Shown one piece after another: positions 38,131 to 51,705 of a stretch of DNA of 64,000 bases (the stretch's first letter is position 1; the number at the start of each line of letters is the position of its first letter). Below the pieces are notes generated by a model that was given only the letters and a program-made list of their open reading frames with translations, was not told the origin of the DNA and did not search any database. The DNA comes from Microcebus murinus. Lineage: Eukaryota; Chordata; Mammalia; Primates; Cheirogaleidae. Location of the stretch: assembly GCF_040939455.1 (NCBI RefSeq), contig NC_134117.1, positions 23,491,501 to 23,555,500 on the forward strand, given 5' to 3'. Position numbers and translations under genes: made by a program.

Positions 38131-38540
38131 CATTCATTTAGTTATCATTAATTTATTTAAAAATATATAGGGAATCCTCAATGTGCCAGACCCAGCGTGG
38201 AGTGCTGTATCCTTCTCAGTGGACAAGACACTCTGTTGCTGCCCTTGTGGAACCCTTATAGGCGATATTGGGAGACAGATATTAAAGATATACCACACAA
38301 ATACTTATTTCATGGCAACTGTGGTAACTTAGGGTAGGGACGGGAAGGGAAGGGTAGGGTAGGATGAAAGCAAATAATAGTAGGGGATTTCAGTTAGATT
38401 GGGTAAGAGGCTTAGGGAAGGCCTCTGAGTACCATTTGAGTTAAGGCCTCAAGGATGAATGGAGTTAGAAAGAAGACAAGAGACTCTCAGGCAGAGGAAA
38501 CAGTTTATGCAGGGACAAGGAGACTAGGTGTTCTAGGAAC
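38130..38540 (-). mobile_element. L2 LINE, antisense
   Basis: CTCAATGTGCCAGACCCAGC, GTGGACAAGACACTCTGTTG, then AGGAAACAGTTTATGCAGGG. Confidence 0.55.
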
Positions 38541-38630
38541 TGGAAAATGGCAATTTGGAAGGAGCTAGGTGAACGTGGAGGAAATGGTGCTATTTATGTA
38601 TTTGATTCTTTTTTTTGAAAGTCAATTTTT

Positions 38631-38955
<325 letters not shown>

Positions 38956-39019
38956 GAAAGTCAATTTTTTATTGTAGTAAAATATATCTAACATAAAATT
39001 TGCCATTGTAACCATTTTT

Positions 39020-39102
39020 TTTTAACATTGAGAACTTGTTTTATTCAAAATCAAAAATGTAGTTTCTTTGTTTTTGCTGCAGACTATTTGAAAATAATGA
39101 GA
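39020..39102 (-). mobile_element. Truncated processed mRNA 3' end inside L1M
   Basis: CCATTGTAACCATTTTT at 39003-39019 and 39103-39119 brackets 83 bp. On the minus strand it ends in AATAAAA, 15 or so bases, then poly(A). Source gene not recognised. Confidence 0.7.
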
Positions 39103-39884
39103 CCATTGTAACCATTTTTAAGTGTACCATTCACTGGCATTCATTACATTCACAATGTTGTGCAACCATCACCACTGTCTATGTCCAAAATTTTTTCATC
39201 ACTCCAAACAGAAACTCTGTAACCATTAAGCAATAACTCTCCCTTCCTTTCTCCATCCAGCCCCTGGTAACCTCTAATCTACTTTCTGTCTCTATGAATT
39301 TGTCTATTCTAGCTATTTCATATAAATGTAATCATAATCTGTGTCTAGCTTATTTCTCTTAGCATGATGTTTTCAAAGTTCATCCAAGATGTAGTATGTG
39401 TTCATTTCAATGGCTGAAAAATATTCCATTGTGTTTATATACCATGTCTTATTTATCCATTCATGTGTTGGTAAGACACTTAGATTGGCTATTGTGAATA
39501 ATGCTGGTGTGAACATTGGTGTATGAGTATCTGTTTGAGTCCCTGTTTTCAATTCTTTTGGGTATCTACCTAGCAGTGGAATTGCTGGGTGATGTGGTAA
39601 TTCTATGTTTAACTTTTTGAGGAACCACCAATCTGTTTTCCACAGCAGCTTGCACCATTTTACTGTCCCCTCAACAATGCACAAGGGTTTGAATTTTTCC
39701 ACATCCTTGCCAACACTTATTATTTTCCATTTTTTAAATTATAGCCACAAATGTGAGGTGGTATCTCTATGTATTTGATTCTGACAACCATATCCTCAAG
39801 AATCCACCTCTTCTGAATCCATGAAGCTCTTTGGGGTCACTAATCTGGTATGAGGCTTGTAATGTTACATAAATGTCTGTTTCT

Positions 39885-40237
39885 TTTTTATTTTATTTCA
39901 TTTTTTTCTATATATTTTTTGAGACAGAGTTTCACTCTGTTGCCCAGGTTAGAGTGCCATGGCATCAGCCTAGCTCACAGCAACCTCAAACTCCTGGGCT
40001 CAAGTGATCCTCCTGCCTCAGCCTCCCGGGTAGTTGGGACTACAGGCATGTGCCACCATGCCCAGCTAATTTTTTCTATATATATATTTTTAGTTGTCCA
40101 ATTAATTTCTTTCTATTTATAGTAGAGACAGGGTCTCACTCTTGCTCAGGCTGGTCTGAAACTCCTGACCTTGAGCAATCGGCTGCCTCAGCCTCCCAGA
40201 GTGCTAGGATTACAGGTGTGAGGCACCGCGCCTGGCC
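39885..40237 (-). mobile_element. Alu, antisense, with TSD
   Basis: CATAAATGTCTGTTT precedes the T-rich head and follows GCCTGGC. Confidence 0.92.
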
Positions 40238-40479
40238 ATAAATGTCTGTTTTTTTCTAAACAGTTCGGCAACTCTGGAACAAAGTTGGGGTGGAGGATCA
40301 ATTTGAATTCCAGTGTTACCACCTGGTAGGCATTCAATAAATAAAATGATTGTGGTAAAGGTTGCTGATCTTGCCTCTCTGACATTGTAAACACCCAGTG
40401 GAAGTTTCCAGCAGGCCTCTAAGAGATTTTTGCTTGCTTGAAAGGAATTAATTTTCACGACTATGTGAGGCAATTGGAT

Positions 40480-41520
40480 GTTGGTTACATTTAAACTGCA
40501 AATCTGATCCCTGCCCCTCTGTTTCAGTCATTCTCCATTGCACTTCAGGAAGGATGACGCCCTGCCAGCTCTGACCTTGCCTCCCTCTCGGACAATTTTT
40601 TGCCACTTTATCCCTTTAGGCGTTTCTTTTCTTTTTTTTTTTAAGTTATTTTTTCTTATTTTTTAATTATTATTATTTTTTTATCCTCCTTTCTAGGACA
40701 CCAACTTCTGTTGATTCTGAATCCCTTTAGGCTTTTGATCATTCCTCAGATGCACAAGGCTCATATATCTATTTTAGGGCCTTTATACTTACTGCTTCTT
40801 CTTTCAGGAATTCTTCATTCCTCCAAATAAGCCCTCCTCTCATTTTTTTTTTTTTTTTTTTTTTGCCTATGTCCTACTTCTCCTTCAAGTCTCAGCTTCG
40901 ATGTCATTTCCTCAGGGAAATGTTTCCTGACCCTCTCCTTATTCCAGCTCTAGCCCCATTATATTCTCCTTCAGAGCATCTTTTACTTTTCCTGCATAAC
41001 ACTTATCAAAATTGTAGTAAAGGCTGGGCGTGGTAGCTCACGCCTGTAATCCTAGTACTCTGGGAGGCCGAGGCAGGCTGATCGTTTGGGCTCAGGAGTT
41101 CCAGACCTGCCTGAGCAAGAGGGAGACCCCGTCTCTACTGAAAAAATAGAAAGAAATTAGCTGGACAACTAAAAAATATATATATATATATATATATGAA
41201 AAATTAGCTGGGCATGGTGGCACATGCCTGTAGTCCCAGCTGCTCAAGAGGCTGAGGCAGGAGGGTCACTTGAGCCCAGTAGTTAAGAGGTTTCTGTGAG
41301 CTAGGCTCATGCCACAGCACTCTAGCCCAAGCAACAGAGCAAAACTCAGTCTCAAAAACAAAAAACCCCAAAATTGCAGTAAAGCAATTACTGCAATTTT
41401 GTGTTTGTTTAAAGTTTATCTTCCTAGTAGTCAGCAACCTCCATAAAGGCAGCCACTCTTATCTGTATTGATCAATGTTACATATATAGTAGACACTCAT
41501 TGCATGTTTTTGAAGAAACC
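40480..41520 (+). mobile_element. L2 LINE, split by Alu
   Basis: TTCAAGTCTCAGCTTCGATG, GAAATGTTTCCTGACCCTC and, after the Alu, GCAACCTCCATAAAGGCAGCC. Confidence 0.7.
41023..41369 (+). mobile_element. Alu, full length, with TSD
   Basis: AAAATTG(T/C)AGTAAAG at 41008-41022 and 41370-41384. Contains an internal (AT)n linker expansion near 41174-41197. Confidence 0.94.
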
Positions 41521-42089
41521 TTCTGCCAAGGAGCAGACAAACTGATAAGTGACCTGTGAATGCTGCTCACATTCTGGGTGACTCAGAGTCTATGGTATTC
41601 TCAAGGAAATAGTGTAGGTCAGATGGATAGGACAGCTATGTGAGTGCATGGGCAGGAAGTTGGGGAGTGGCCATCCAAGGCCTCAGTGAGGTGGGCTCTT
41701 TGGCCAAGGCAAGGCCCAGACTTTTCAGCTAATAGAGACTCCAAGCAAGCCCTTCATGGTCCCAGCCCTCTCTTAGAAGGTTGTTTCATAAACTGGCATT
41801 CCTTATCTTAACCTTGAAAGTCATGAGGCCAACTCATCCTGTCCTTTTGCTTTCTTTTGCATTTAAAAGAATTAATTTTTGGTTACAAAAGCAATGCATG
41901 ATTACACTTATCTTCTAAAACGTTAAAACTAAAGCTAATACTCCCTTTGGACATTACTTCTAATCCTGGTCCTTTATCTTAAAGATAACCTCTGACATGT
42001 GTTGGGCATGTAACTTTACACATATGTGTTAAAAATCTTTTATAAAGCTAATGTGTGATGACAGGAAATAATGGTATTATTTATGTCTG
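41521..42089. other. No gene seen
   Basis: Apparently single-copy, turning A/T-rich from about 41860. Nothing named with confidence. Confidence 0.4.
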
Positions 42090-42880
<791 letters not shown>

Positions 42881-42970
42881 AGTTTTGTCTTTGGGGGCAG
42901 AATTTTTTTTTAATATCAATACTATGTAAAATTCTGCAACTTGCTATTTTCATTTAAAAATATGACTTTG

Positions 42971-43346
42971 GGGGGCTGGGCGGCTCTGGGAGGCCGAGGC
43001 GGGTGGATTGCTCAAGATCAGGAGTTCAAAACCAGCCTGAGCAAGAGTGAGACTCTGTCTCTACTAAAAATAGAAATAAATTAATTAGCCAACTAAAAAT
43101 ATATAGATAGATCACAAAGATTCCTTCACATGATAAAAAAAAGAGAAAATTAAAAATAAAATAAAATAAAAATATATAGAAAAAGTTAGCCAGGCATAAT
43201 GGCACATGCCTGTAGTCCCAGCTACTCAGGAGGCTGAGGCAGAAGGATTGCTTGAGCCCAGGAGTTGGAGGTTGCTGTGAGCTAAGACTGATGCCACAGC
43301 ACACTATCCCAGGCAACAGAGCGAAACTCTTGTCTCAAAAAAAAAT
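42971..43346 (+). mobile_element. Alu with a left-arm deletion and a 60-bp insertion
   Basis: ATATGACTTTG at 42960-42970 and 43347-43357. About 25 bases of the start are missing after GGGCTGGGCGG. A foreign 60-bp block sits in the linker (43107-43166). Confidence 0.92.
43107..43166 (+). mobile_element. 60-bp A-tailed insertion inside an Alu
   Basis: Bracketed by two exact copies of TAAAAATATATAG (43094-43106, 43167-43179). Body ATCACAAAGATTCCTTCACA with an A-rich end; source unknown. Confidence 0.55.
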
Positions 43347-43357
43347 ATATGACTTTG

Positions 43358-44130
43358 AGATATATCTATGTTACTACATATGGATCAGTATCACTTATTT
43401 TAAATTCTCTATAAAATTTCATTATATGAGTATTCTACATTTACTTAGCAATTCCCCTGTTGGTGGGCATTTAGGCTGATTCCAAATTTTCTTTATTATA
43501 AGCAATACCCTAGTGATTGTCTTTGCATATATCTCCATATGCACATGGAGTCATGGTAGATAACTAGAAGTGGCATGGCTGAGATATTGACTTAATAGAT
43601 GTTGTCCAGTTGCCCTCTGACAGAGTGGCTGGGCCAGTTTATAATTTTTAGATATTATGAAGCTTGAAAATTGATGCCAGTCTCAGTTTTATTTTCCATT
43701 TCCCTGATTACTAGTAAAGTTGGGCATCTTTTTGTTTGTTTATTGGCAGTTTGTATTTCATTTCATTTTCTGTGAACTGCTTATATTCTTTGTCCATTTT
43801 TCTAGTGGACTATTTGTCTTTTTCTTACTGATTTGTTACAAGTCCTTTATGGTTTCAGATACAAATCCTTTGTCTTTTATAGATTGCAAATATTTTTTTC
43901 CTTATCGGTTATTTTTCTTTTAATGTTGTTTCTATTTTTTTTCAAGTTATTCCTTCTCTCTGACTTTTTTTGGAACCAAGTTCTTGATTATAAAAATAAC
44001 ATAAACAATGTAGAAAATTAATGGAAAAGTATAAAGAAGAAAGGAAACCACCCCAAATCTTATCTCTGAGAGAAAACCACTATTAACATATTTAATTACA
44101 TATTTCCTTCTAGTCTTTTGTGTATGTACA
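43358..44130 (-). mobile_element. L1M, antisense
   Basis: AGAAGTGGCATGGCTGAG, TTTTCTAGTGGACTATTTG and AGATTGCAAATATTTTTTTCC follow the antisense L1M ORF2-end order. Confidence 0.65.
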
Positions 44131-44374
44131 CTTTTTTTTTTGCACAGTTGAGATCACATTCATGTCTGTGTGTCTGTTTATTTGTTATTCACTCAGTACC
44201 ATGGTCTTGAGACACAAACCCTGGCCTTTTTTCAAATGCACTTGGTTTAAAGGTTGTGTTATGCTAACTTTCAACTCCTATTCCTTTTGTCCACATACCC
44301 TTAAAAATCGAGGAGGTGAGAGGCCCAAGGCCTATCTTCAGCTGACTTGAACTGAGGCTGGCTCAAAAACATAG

Positions 44375-44660
44375 GAGGGGCTGAGGTAGGAGGATTGCTC
44401 AAGGTCAGGAGTTCAAGACCAGCTTGAGCAAGAGTGAGGCCCCATCTCTATTAAAAATAGAAAGAAATTAGCTGCACAACTAAAAATACGTAGAAAAAAT
44501 TAGTCGAGCATGGTGGTACATGCCTGTAGTCCCAGCTACTCGGGAGGCTGAGGCAGGAGGATTGCTTGAGCCCAGGAGTTTAAGGTTGCTATGAGCTAGC
44601 CTGATGCCACAGCACTCTAGCCTAGGCAACAGAGCAAGACTCTGTCTCAAAAAAAACAGA
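44375..44660 (+). mobile_element. Alu lacking its first bases
   Basis: From GGAGGGGCTGAGGTAGGAGG to CTCTGTCTCAAAAAAAAC. Confidence 0.85.
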
Positions 44661-44664
44661 AAGG

Positions 44665-44876
44665 GCCAGGTGTGGTGGCTCGCCTGTAATCCTAGTACTC
44701 TGGGAGGCTGAGCCAAGGCAGGTGGATTGCTCAAGGTCAGGAGTTCGAAACCAGCCTGAGCAAGAGCGAGACCCTGTCTCTACTAGAAATAGAAAGAAAT
44801 TAATTGGCCAACTAAAAATATATTTAAAAAAATAAAAATTAATAAAAAATTATTAAAAAATTTAAAAAAACCCCAA
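44665..44876 (+). mobile_element. Alu left arm plus A-rich tail
   Basis: GGCCAGGTGTGGTGGCTCGCC to GGCCAACTAAAAATATATTT followed by A/T-rich tail; right arm absent. Confidence 0.88.
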
Positions 44877-45458
44877 ACAAACAGAAAAACACAACAGCGG
44901 GTAGAAGTGCTCAACAGAGGACATATTAAAAAGGCCTGGAGGTTTCTGGTTGACTGCAAGTTCAATATGAGTCAATAGTGTGGGTGCCAAGAACTTTATT
45001 ACATGAGTTCAAGGCACTAGGTCCTACAAGGGTAGAAGCTATAGTCTTGCTTTGCTCTGATGGTACCACAAACATTTGGTTCAGGCTTGGAACATATATT
45101 CTAAAGGAATCACAATCAGATCCACCAGTTGCATGAGGAGAAGGATAAAGACCATCAAAACCAGAGTAAAGGAGGAACAATGGAAAGAATGGGAGATACT
45201 GATCTGGAATAAGAAAAGACCTTAGACAGATATGACAGAAGTCAGGTATCTGAAAAGTCAGAGTTCTAAGAGAGGTTATATCTGTTTGTTTTTTCAAGCT
45301 CCAAGGTGTAGAACTTGGGTCCTGATAGTGGAAGTTCAGACACAATTTCTAACTGGTCAGAGCTGCCAGTACCAAGGAATGCAGTGCTCTGGAAATAGTG
45401 GGCTGTCTGTCTTTGAGTCATCTTCCTGCCATGGCAAGTTGGTGGTGGTGAGGTATCA
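44877..45458. other. No gene seen
   Basis: A single-copy-looking stretch with an open minus frame (44962-45345) but no domain, splice or promoter evidence. Confidence 0.4.
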
Positions 45459-45690
45459 ATATAACAGCTAACATTTATTGAGTGCCTACTGTGTGCCAGG
45501 ACTGTGCTGAGGCCTTACCTATATTATCTTATTTCATCCTGTCAGCACCCTTTGATGTAGGTGCTCTTGTTTCCTATCCCTATCTTATAGAAGAGGGAAC
45601 TGGGCATAGGTGGTACCTTGCCCAAGGGCACACAATTTGTAAGTGGTGGAACTGGGATTCCAAGGGTTCTAACAAAATTCTAAGCTGGCG
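45459..45690 (-). mobile_element. MIR SINE
   Basis: CTAACATTTATTGAGTGCCTA, TGTGTGCCAGGACTGTGC and CCTTGCCCAAGGGCACAC. Lies a few hundred bases upstream of the NT5C2 island. Confidence 0.85.
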
Positions 45691-45954
45691 CTTTTAGTCA
45701 CCAAGGGGATTCAGGTGTGCTATTAAGGGGGTCTGGACCAGAGGGGGCTTGAGGTCCATTTGACAAAAGATTCTGTGACTGGGGAAAAGGATGCCCTCTT
45801 CCCCTAAGGGAAAGCTTCCTAGACAGTAGGCCAAGAGGCAGTGGAGGGGGTAGCCCAGGGGCCTGCTGAGGGGCGCAGGCAGGATGTCAAGGGATAGAAA
45901 GCGAAAGGATTTGGAAGGGTTGTCAATGTGCGTCACCCCACAGCTCAGCAACAA

Positions 45955-46730
45955 CCGCTGTTCTGTCGTTTGAAGATCCCTAGACCCGCGTGAGGCACAG
46001 ACTCGGTGCAGTCTGGAAACGTTGCAGTCGCCAGGTTCTGCGGCGGAGCTGGGGGACGGAACAGCGCGCCGGTCCCTGGCCAGCGCGAGCTGGGGGCGGC
46101 GCCCGGGCGGCGGGGGCGGGTTGGGCGCGCGCCCCGGCGGCTGCGGCAGTTGCGCGCTGCGATTGTTGCCGTGCGGCTGGGTCGGTGAGTGCGGCAGGAC
46201 CCGCGGGCGGGCGGGGAAGGAGCGGGCGGACGAGCGAGCCACGAGCGAGGGAGGGTGCGCGGCTGAGCGCGCGACCCCCGGGCAGAAGCTGCTGCCTCCA
46301 GCCCGGCCTCCAGCCGAGGTCCCCCTCAGACCCCTCTCCTTAGGCCGAGCCCCGCCCGCGCGCCTGCGGACGCCACACGCCCCCCACCCAGTGCGGCCCT
46401 CTCCCCCAGCCCCTTCCTCGCGCCGCGGCGACGCCCCCGGCCCACGTCATGCTCGCGCCATTGTTCCCGTAGACTCGCTGGGACCCCGCCTTGCCCTCGG
46501 AGCGCGGCCCTTCCCCGCCTCAGAGCCCACCTCGCCGCGTTCCGCTCCTTCCCCCCTTCTCTCAAGTTGGTGGAAGCCCTTTACTCCGTTCTGCTTTTTT
46601 TCCCCCGACTGATCCCGGGCTGTCCCTAGCTGACCCCGAAGCCATCCTTTCGTCCCCTCTTGGCGTCCCCGCCCCCTGCGCTTTCGCGGTCGCCCCCAGG
46701 GAATTGGCGGGCCTCTGTGGTAGGGTGCGA
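45955..46730 (+). promoter_or_regulatory. NT5C2: NT5C2 CpG-island promoter
   Basis: The only dense CpG island in the window, free of Alus. GC-box-like runs (GGGGGCGG near 46092, GGGGGCGGG near 46113), a CACGTCA element near 46444 and no obvious TATA box suggest a housekeeping promoter with dispersed start sites. It lies upstream of, and in the same direction as, the first coding exon of NT5C2, whose human counterpart also has a noncoding first exon. The open frames inside it arise from high GC content. Confidence 0.85.
46020..46184 (+). other. NT5C2: NT5C2 exon 1, noncoding
   Basis: The GGGTCG|GTGAGT boundary at 46184/46185 is a near-consensus splice donor in the middle of the island. No ATG occurs between about 46000 and 46184, as expected for a 5' UTR exon. 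The 5' end cannot be fixed from sequence alone. Confidence 0.65.
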
Positions 46731-47740
46731 GGTTGGCAGCGTTTTCGCAAGACCACGAGAAACTGCCAGCTTGATAGTCCACACGCCTGTTTTGTGTGCG
46801 GCACTTCCTGGAAAGGTCACATCGAATTGCAAGCCGTCACACAAAACAAGCGTTATTTCCGGATAGCTACCACTCAGGGGGTCAGCCGTTTTTTGGTGGC
46901 GGCCTCATCCTTTTCCTGCCCTCCCCCCCTCCCCCATCGAGATGCAGATCTGAGGCCTGAGCAGAGTTGTAAGAATAGCGTTTTGGGGGATTCGACTCTG
47001 GCAGGCCACAGCTTTTAAAATCAGTAGTTAGAAGTTGGTGTCTGATTTATTGTTTTCCAGAGCTTTCAGCTTTAGGGCCGTTATGTTTGAGGGCTGTGCT
47101 CTGAAGTACAGTGCTCCGAAATGGCTAGTCACCGTCATAGGGGTGTGTTTGTGCGTGCTCGCTCCCGGGTGCGGATAGGTTCTTTCTGACTGAGCTGTAC
47201 TTGTTTGAGCTGAAGGAGGTGTTCTGCAGGGTTCCATTCAGTTCTAAGATTTGATGCCATAGTATGAAAATGTACAAATCAGCTACAAGTTTCCTGAAGT
47301 CTGTGATTATAGGAAGATTTATACAGATAGTATAAATCTGGCAGGTACTCATAGCACCTGCCAGCCATAACTAGAAGACATCAGGTCGTCTTCAAGAAAG
47401 CCAAATTAGAAATTACAGTGGAATGTTAAGTGGAGGGGCGTTCATTAATCCGTCTCTAGGCTATTTCTACTGTTTTATGGGAAAAGAAAGGAGTACAGAA
47501 AACATGTTTATTTTTAAAGTATTTTTATTGCTTATTCTCTAGCTAAAAAGCTTAATTCAACAAAATAGTTAAAGAAAAACACAAAACACCGCAACTTTAT
47601 CATGTTATTTATGACTGTGTGCTATTAAATTTTTATATAAATGTGCATTTTTATCTAGTTATAATTGCTATGTACATATTACTTTGAATTTTGCACTTAC
47701 CCACATTTCTAGGATGACTATGTACCTAGAGAATCCATCT
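46731..47740. other. NT5C2 intron, unassigned
   Basis: CpG density falls off after about 46900. From 47480 the DNA is A/T-rich and may contain diverged L1M. No exon seen. Confidence 0.45.
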
Positions 47741-47842
47741 ACTCTTCATTTGTAGATGCTCTTTAACATGCCTTTATGTAAGCCCAGTAGTCAACAATGC
47801 CTGGTACACAGGCTCTCAGTCATTTTTTGTTGAATGAATGTT
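47740..47842 (+). mobile_element. L2 3' end
   Basis: AACAATGCCTGGTACACAGG followed by TTTTGTTGAATGAATG, the classic L2 terminus. Confidence 0.75.
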
Positions 47843-47964
47843 GTAATATTTTGAGCTTTTTAGATGACATCTAACACAAAATGGTAAATATCACAAGGGG
47901 TATGTTAAGTGACCTGTGAGCAATAAAGGCAGTCATACTTTCAACCAGGGGACAACATTGCATA

Positions 47965-48195
47965 TGTCTAAGGGCCTGGATTTTGTAGTCTGGGTTTGAG
48001 ACCTGGCTTGCTACTTACCATTATGCAACCTATGCAACCTTGGAGAACTTAATTAACCTTAGAGCCTCACTCAGTTTCTCTCACCTTGAAAAGGGAAAAA
48101 TAGAACAAATTTCACAGGGTTGTATGGATTAAATAGAGTAATTTCATTGAAGCAGTATTAGCACACATTAAGTTCTCTATAAATGTTACATATTT
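47965..48195 (+). mobile_element. MIR SINE
   Basis: TGGGTTTGAGACCTGGCTTG, ATTAACCTTAGAGCCTCAC and CACAGGGTTGTATGGATTAAA in sense order. Confidence 0.75.
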
Positions 48196-48467
48196 TTTGG
48201 CTCAGAGTGGAGAGAGATTACTGTAGCTTTATGAAATCAGAAAAAAGGTAGAGAAAGTGACACTTGAGAGTAGGGAGAAGATGCTAAAATGTATATATGG
48301 AGGATATGTTGAATAGATTGCTATCACTAAAACAAAGGGTTTGATAAGCAGTATATTATGAGATAAAGCTGGAAAGAGAAATTCTGGTAAATTGTTTACA
48401 AGATGTACAACATGGATAGAGTAGAATGAATGAAGTAAAATAACCCCTTTTTAATAAGTAGTTGGTG
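48196..48467. other. Intron, unassigned
   Basis: Nothing recognised. Confidence 0.4.
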
Positions 48468-48796
48468 GTTTTTTTTTTTTTTTTTTTAGAGAGAGAGTCT
48501 CACTTTGTTGCCCAGGCTAGAGTGAGTGCTGTGGCGTTAGCCTAGCTCACAGCAACCTCAATTCCTGGGCTCAAGCAATCCTGCTGCCTCAGCCTCCTGA
48601 GTAGCTGAGACTACAGGCATGTGCCACCATGCCCGGCTAATTTTTTCTATATATATTAGTTGGCCAGTTAATTTATAGTAGAGACGGGGGTGGGGGGTGT
48701 GTGTCTCGCTCAGGCTGGTTTTGAACTCCTGACCTCCAGCAATCCGCCGGGCTTGGCCTCCCAGAGTGCTAGGATTACAGGCGTGGGCCCGGCCTT
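48468..48796 (-). mobile_element. Alu, antisense
   Basis: AGAGAGAGAGTCTCACTTTG to GCGTGGGCCCGGCC, with a G-rich interruption in the left arm near 48690. Confidence 0.92.
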
Positions 48797-49170
48797 GTTG
48801 GTGTTTTTTATTTGATTTGGTTTTTTAGGTTCAGACCTGAAAAAGTTAATTAAGGAAGTTGGTAGCAAATTGTTACTGAGTGCCATGGTCTTTACTAATT
48901 GACCAAGTGAGCTTACATGACATTTTACTGATTGAAATTTGATTGCATTCTATGATTGGTTGCCAGTGTTTGCAGTGGCTATTCATAGAAAACAACTTTA
49001 GCAGCAAACCAATAAAAATACCAAAATTGCCAGCAGGGTAGTAAAACCCCCTTTTTAGGCTAAATACAGGATCAGAAAGATTAAATTGATTTGAACAATG
49101 AAGAGCCATTTGTTCTTAACCTTTTGTATGTCTCTCTTGGTTGGGAAGCATTACCAATAGTGTGAGGTGA
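48797..49170. other. Intron, unassigned
   Basis: No repeat or exon recognised; several CCAAT/ATTGG-like words but no island. Confidence 0.4.
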
Positions 49171-49171
49171 G

Positions 49172-49329
49172 GGTTGGCTTGGCAGCTCATGCCTATAATC
49201 CCAGCAGTTTGGGAGGCCAAGGTAGGAGGATTGCTTGAGCCCAGGAATTTGAGGTTACAGTCAGCTATGATTGGGCCACTGCACTTCAGCCTGGGCAACA
49301 GAAGGAGGCGCCATCTTGAAAAAAGAAAG
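49172..49329 (+). mobile_element. Alu monomer (FLAM-like) with TSD
   Basis: GTGAGGTGA on both sides. Keeps CCCAGCAGTTTGGGAGG, the older form without lemur-type changes. Confidence 0.85.
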
Positions 49330-49508
49330 TGAGGTGAAACAGGCTGCATCCTGCATGTTAGTCATGGTCTGCTTGCAAAGAGAAGACTGAAATCTGTACC
49401 TGAGACTTAATGGCTTTTAAAAAAAATCAGTAAGCTTGTTGGGTATTAGAGTGTGTTTTGCTTACAATTGTTCAGTATGATATATATTTTTAAAAACTTA
49501 CTGCTTTA

Positions 49509-49826
49509 GGCCGGGCGCAGTGGCTCATGCCTGTAATCCTAGCACTCTGGGAGGCTGAGGCGGGCAGATTGTTTGAGCTTAGGAGTTTAAGACCAGCCTG
49601 AGCAAGAGCGAGACCCCATCTCTACTAAAAATAGAAAGAAATTAATTAGCCAACTAATAATATATATAAAAAATTTGCCGGGCATGGTGGCACATGCCTG
49701 TAGTCCCAGCTACTTGGGAGGTTGAGGTAGGAGGATTGGTTGAGCCCAGGAGTTTGAGGTTGCTGTGAGCTAGGCTGATGCCACTCTAGCTCGGGCAAGA
49801 AAGTGAGACTCTGTCTCAAAAAATTT
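49509..49826 (+). mobile_element. Alu, full length
   Basis: GGCCGGGCGCAGTGGCTCATG to CTCTGTCTCAAAAAATTTAATAAATAAG tail. Confidence 0.93.
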
Positions 49827-49859
49827 AATAAATAAGAAAAACGTACTGGTTTAATGGAG

Positions 49860-50930
49860 TTTCTTTAATGTTTTAATTTAAATTTGTCTTAAAATACTAT
49901 GAAATATTTCAAACATACCAAAAAAATACCATTTTATATATCTAATACACACCTTTTTCAAATCTTTATAGTTAAGACTATCATTTATTTATTACCATTT
50001 TCTAATTGTGTGGTCTCTCTTTATAAACATTAAAGATAAAACTGAAGCTGGTATAAATCTTTGATGATCTTATTCCTATCTTCCCTTCTCCCCTCTCTCT
50101 GTCATCAGTTTAGTAATTATCGTTCCCATTATATTTTATACTTTTATTAACATGTATCCACAAAATTACATACTTTTGCTTAAGATACATGTGATTCTGT
50201 AACATGCTTTTTTGTTCAGTATTGCTTTTGATATATATCTGTGTTGATGTATCTTTAGTTTATTCATTTATTGCTGTATTCCATTATATGAATAAACCAC
50301 AGTTTTTTTTATGGATATTTAGGTTTTTCTGACTTTTTTGCTATTAACAGTGCTGTATTAAACATTCTTGGATGTGTTACCTTGTTTACATGTGTGAGAG
50401 AATTTTAAGCCTAGGGAATTATTAGGTTGTAGGATATGAGCATCTTCAATCTTATTAGATAATGCCAGATTACTTTCCAAAATAATAAATACAAAATACC
50501 CATCAGCAGGTTATGGGAGTTTCCATTTTGCCATATCTTTACAAACATTTGATACTATCAGACTTTAATATTTTTTGCCAATCTGATGGGTTTTGATTTG
50601 CTTTTTCCTGATTATTAGTGAAGTTGAGCCTCTTCACATCCATTTATTATTCATATAGGTTGCCTTTTCTGTAAATTGCCTAGTTATACACTTCATTTTT
50701 CTGTTGGCTTGTTTGCTTTTCCATCATTGGTTTGTAGCTCTCTTTGCTTATACTTTATACTAATTCATCCTCAGTTAATGGTGTTCCACATATCTCCTCA
50801 ATGTGCCAGTGTACATGATGACAATATTTATTTTTTCTGCATGGTTTATCTTTAATATGGTATTCAATTAGAATTTGTGTTACACATTCTTTTTCTACCA
50901 TTGTGTTTGTCATAAAATTATCCTCTGTAA
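49860..50930 (-). mobile_element. L1M, antisense
   Basis: TGTATTCCATTATATGAATA, TATTAGGTTGTAGGATATGAG and ATTAGTGAAGTTGAGCCTC follow antisense L1M order. The first 300 bases are less certain. Confidence 0.6.
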
Positions 50931-50955
50931 ATTCATAAAGACAGGACAAGTTTTT

Positions 50956-51619
<664 letters not shown>

Positions 51620-51705
51620 CAGGACAAGTTTTTCTTATGCTTTAACTTTGGTTCAGAATATTCTAGAATATGAAATCTTAGAATTATTTAACTGTATATA
51701 GTTTT

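Noticed and set aside
39373..39702. 109-codon minus frame
   Set aside because: Antisense L1 ORF2 terminus, part of the 38610-39767 insertion.
40841..40864. Poly-T run within L2 as a tail-only insertion
   Set aside because: No flanking duplication visible; simple T expansion cannot be excluded.
46022..46612. 196-codon frame, and the opposite-strand frame 45694-46242
   Set aside because: Long frames are expected in GC-rich CpG islands; they cross the exon 1 splice donor and lack recognisable domains.
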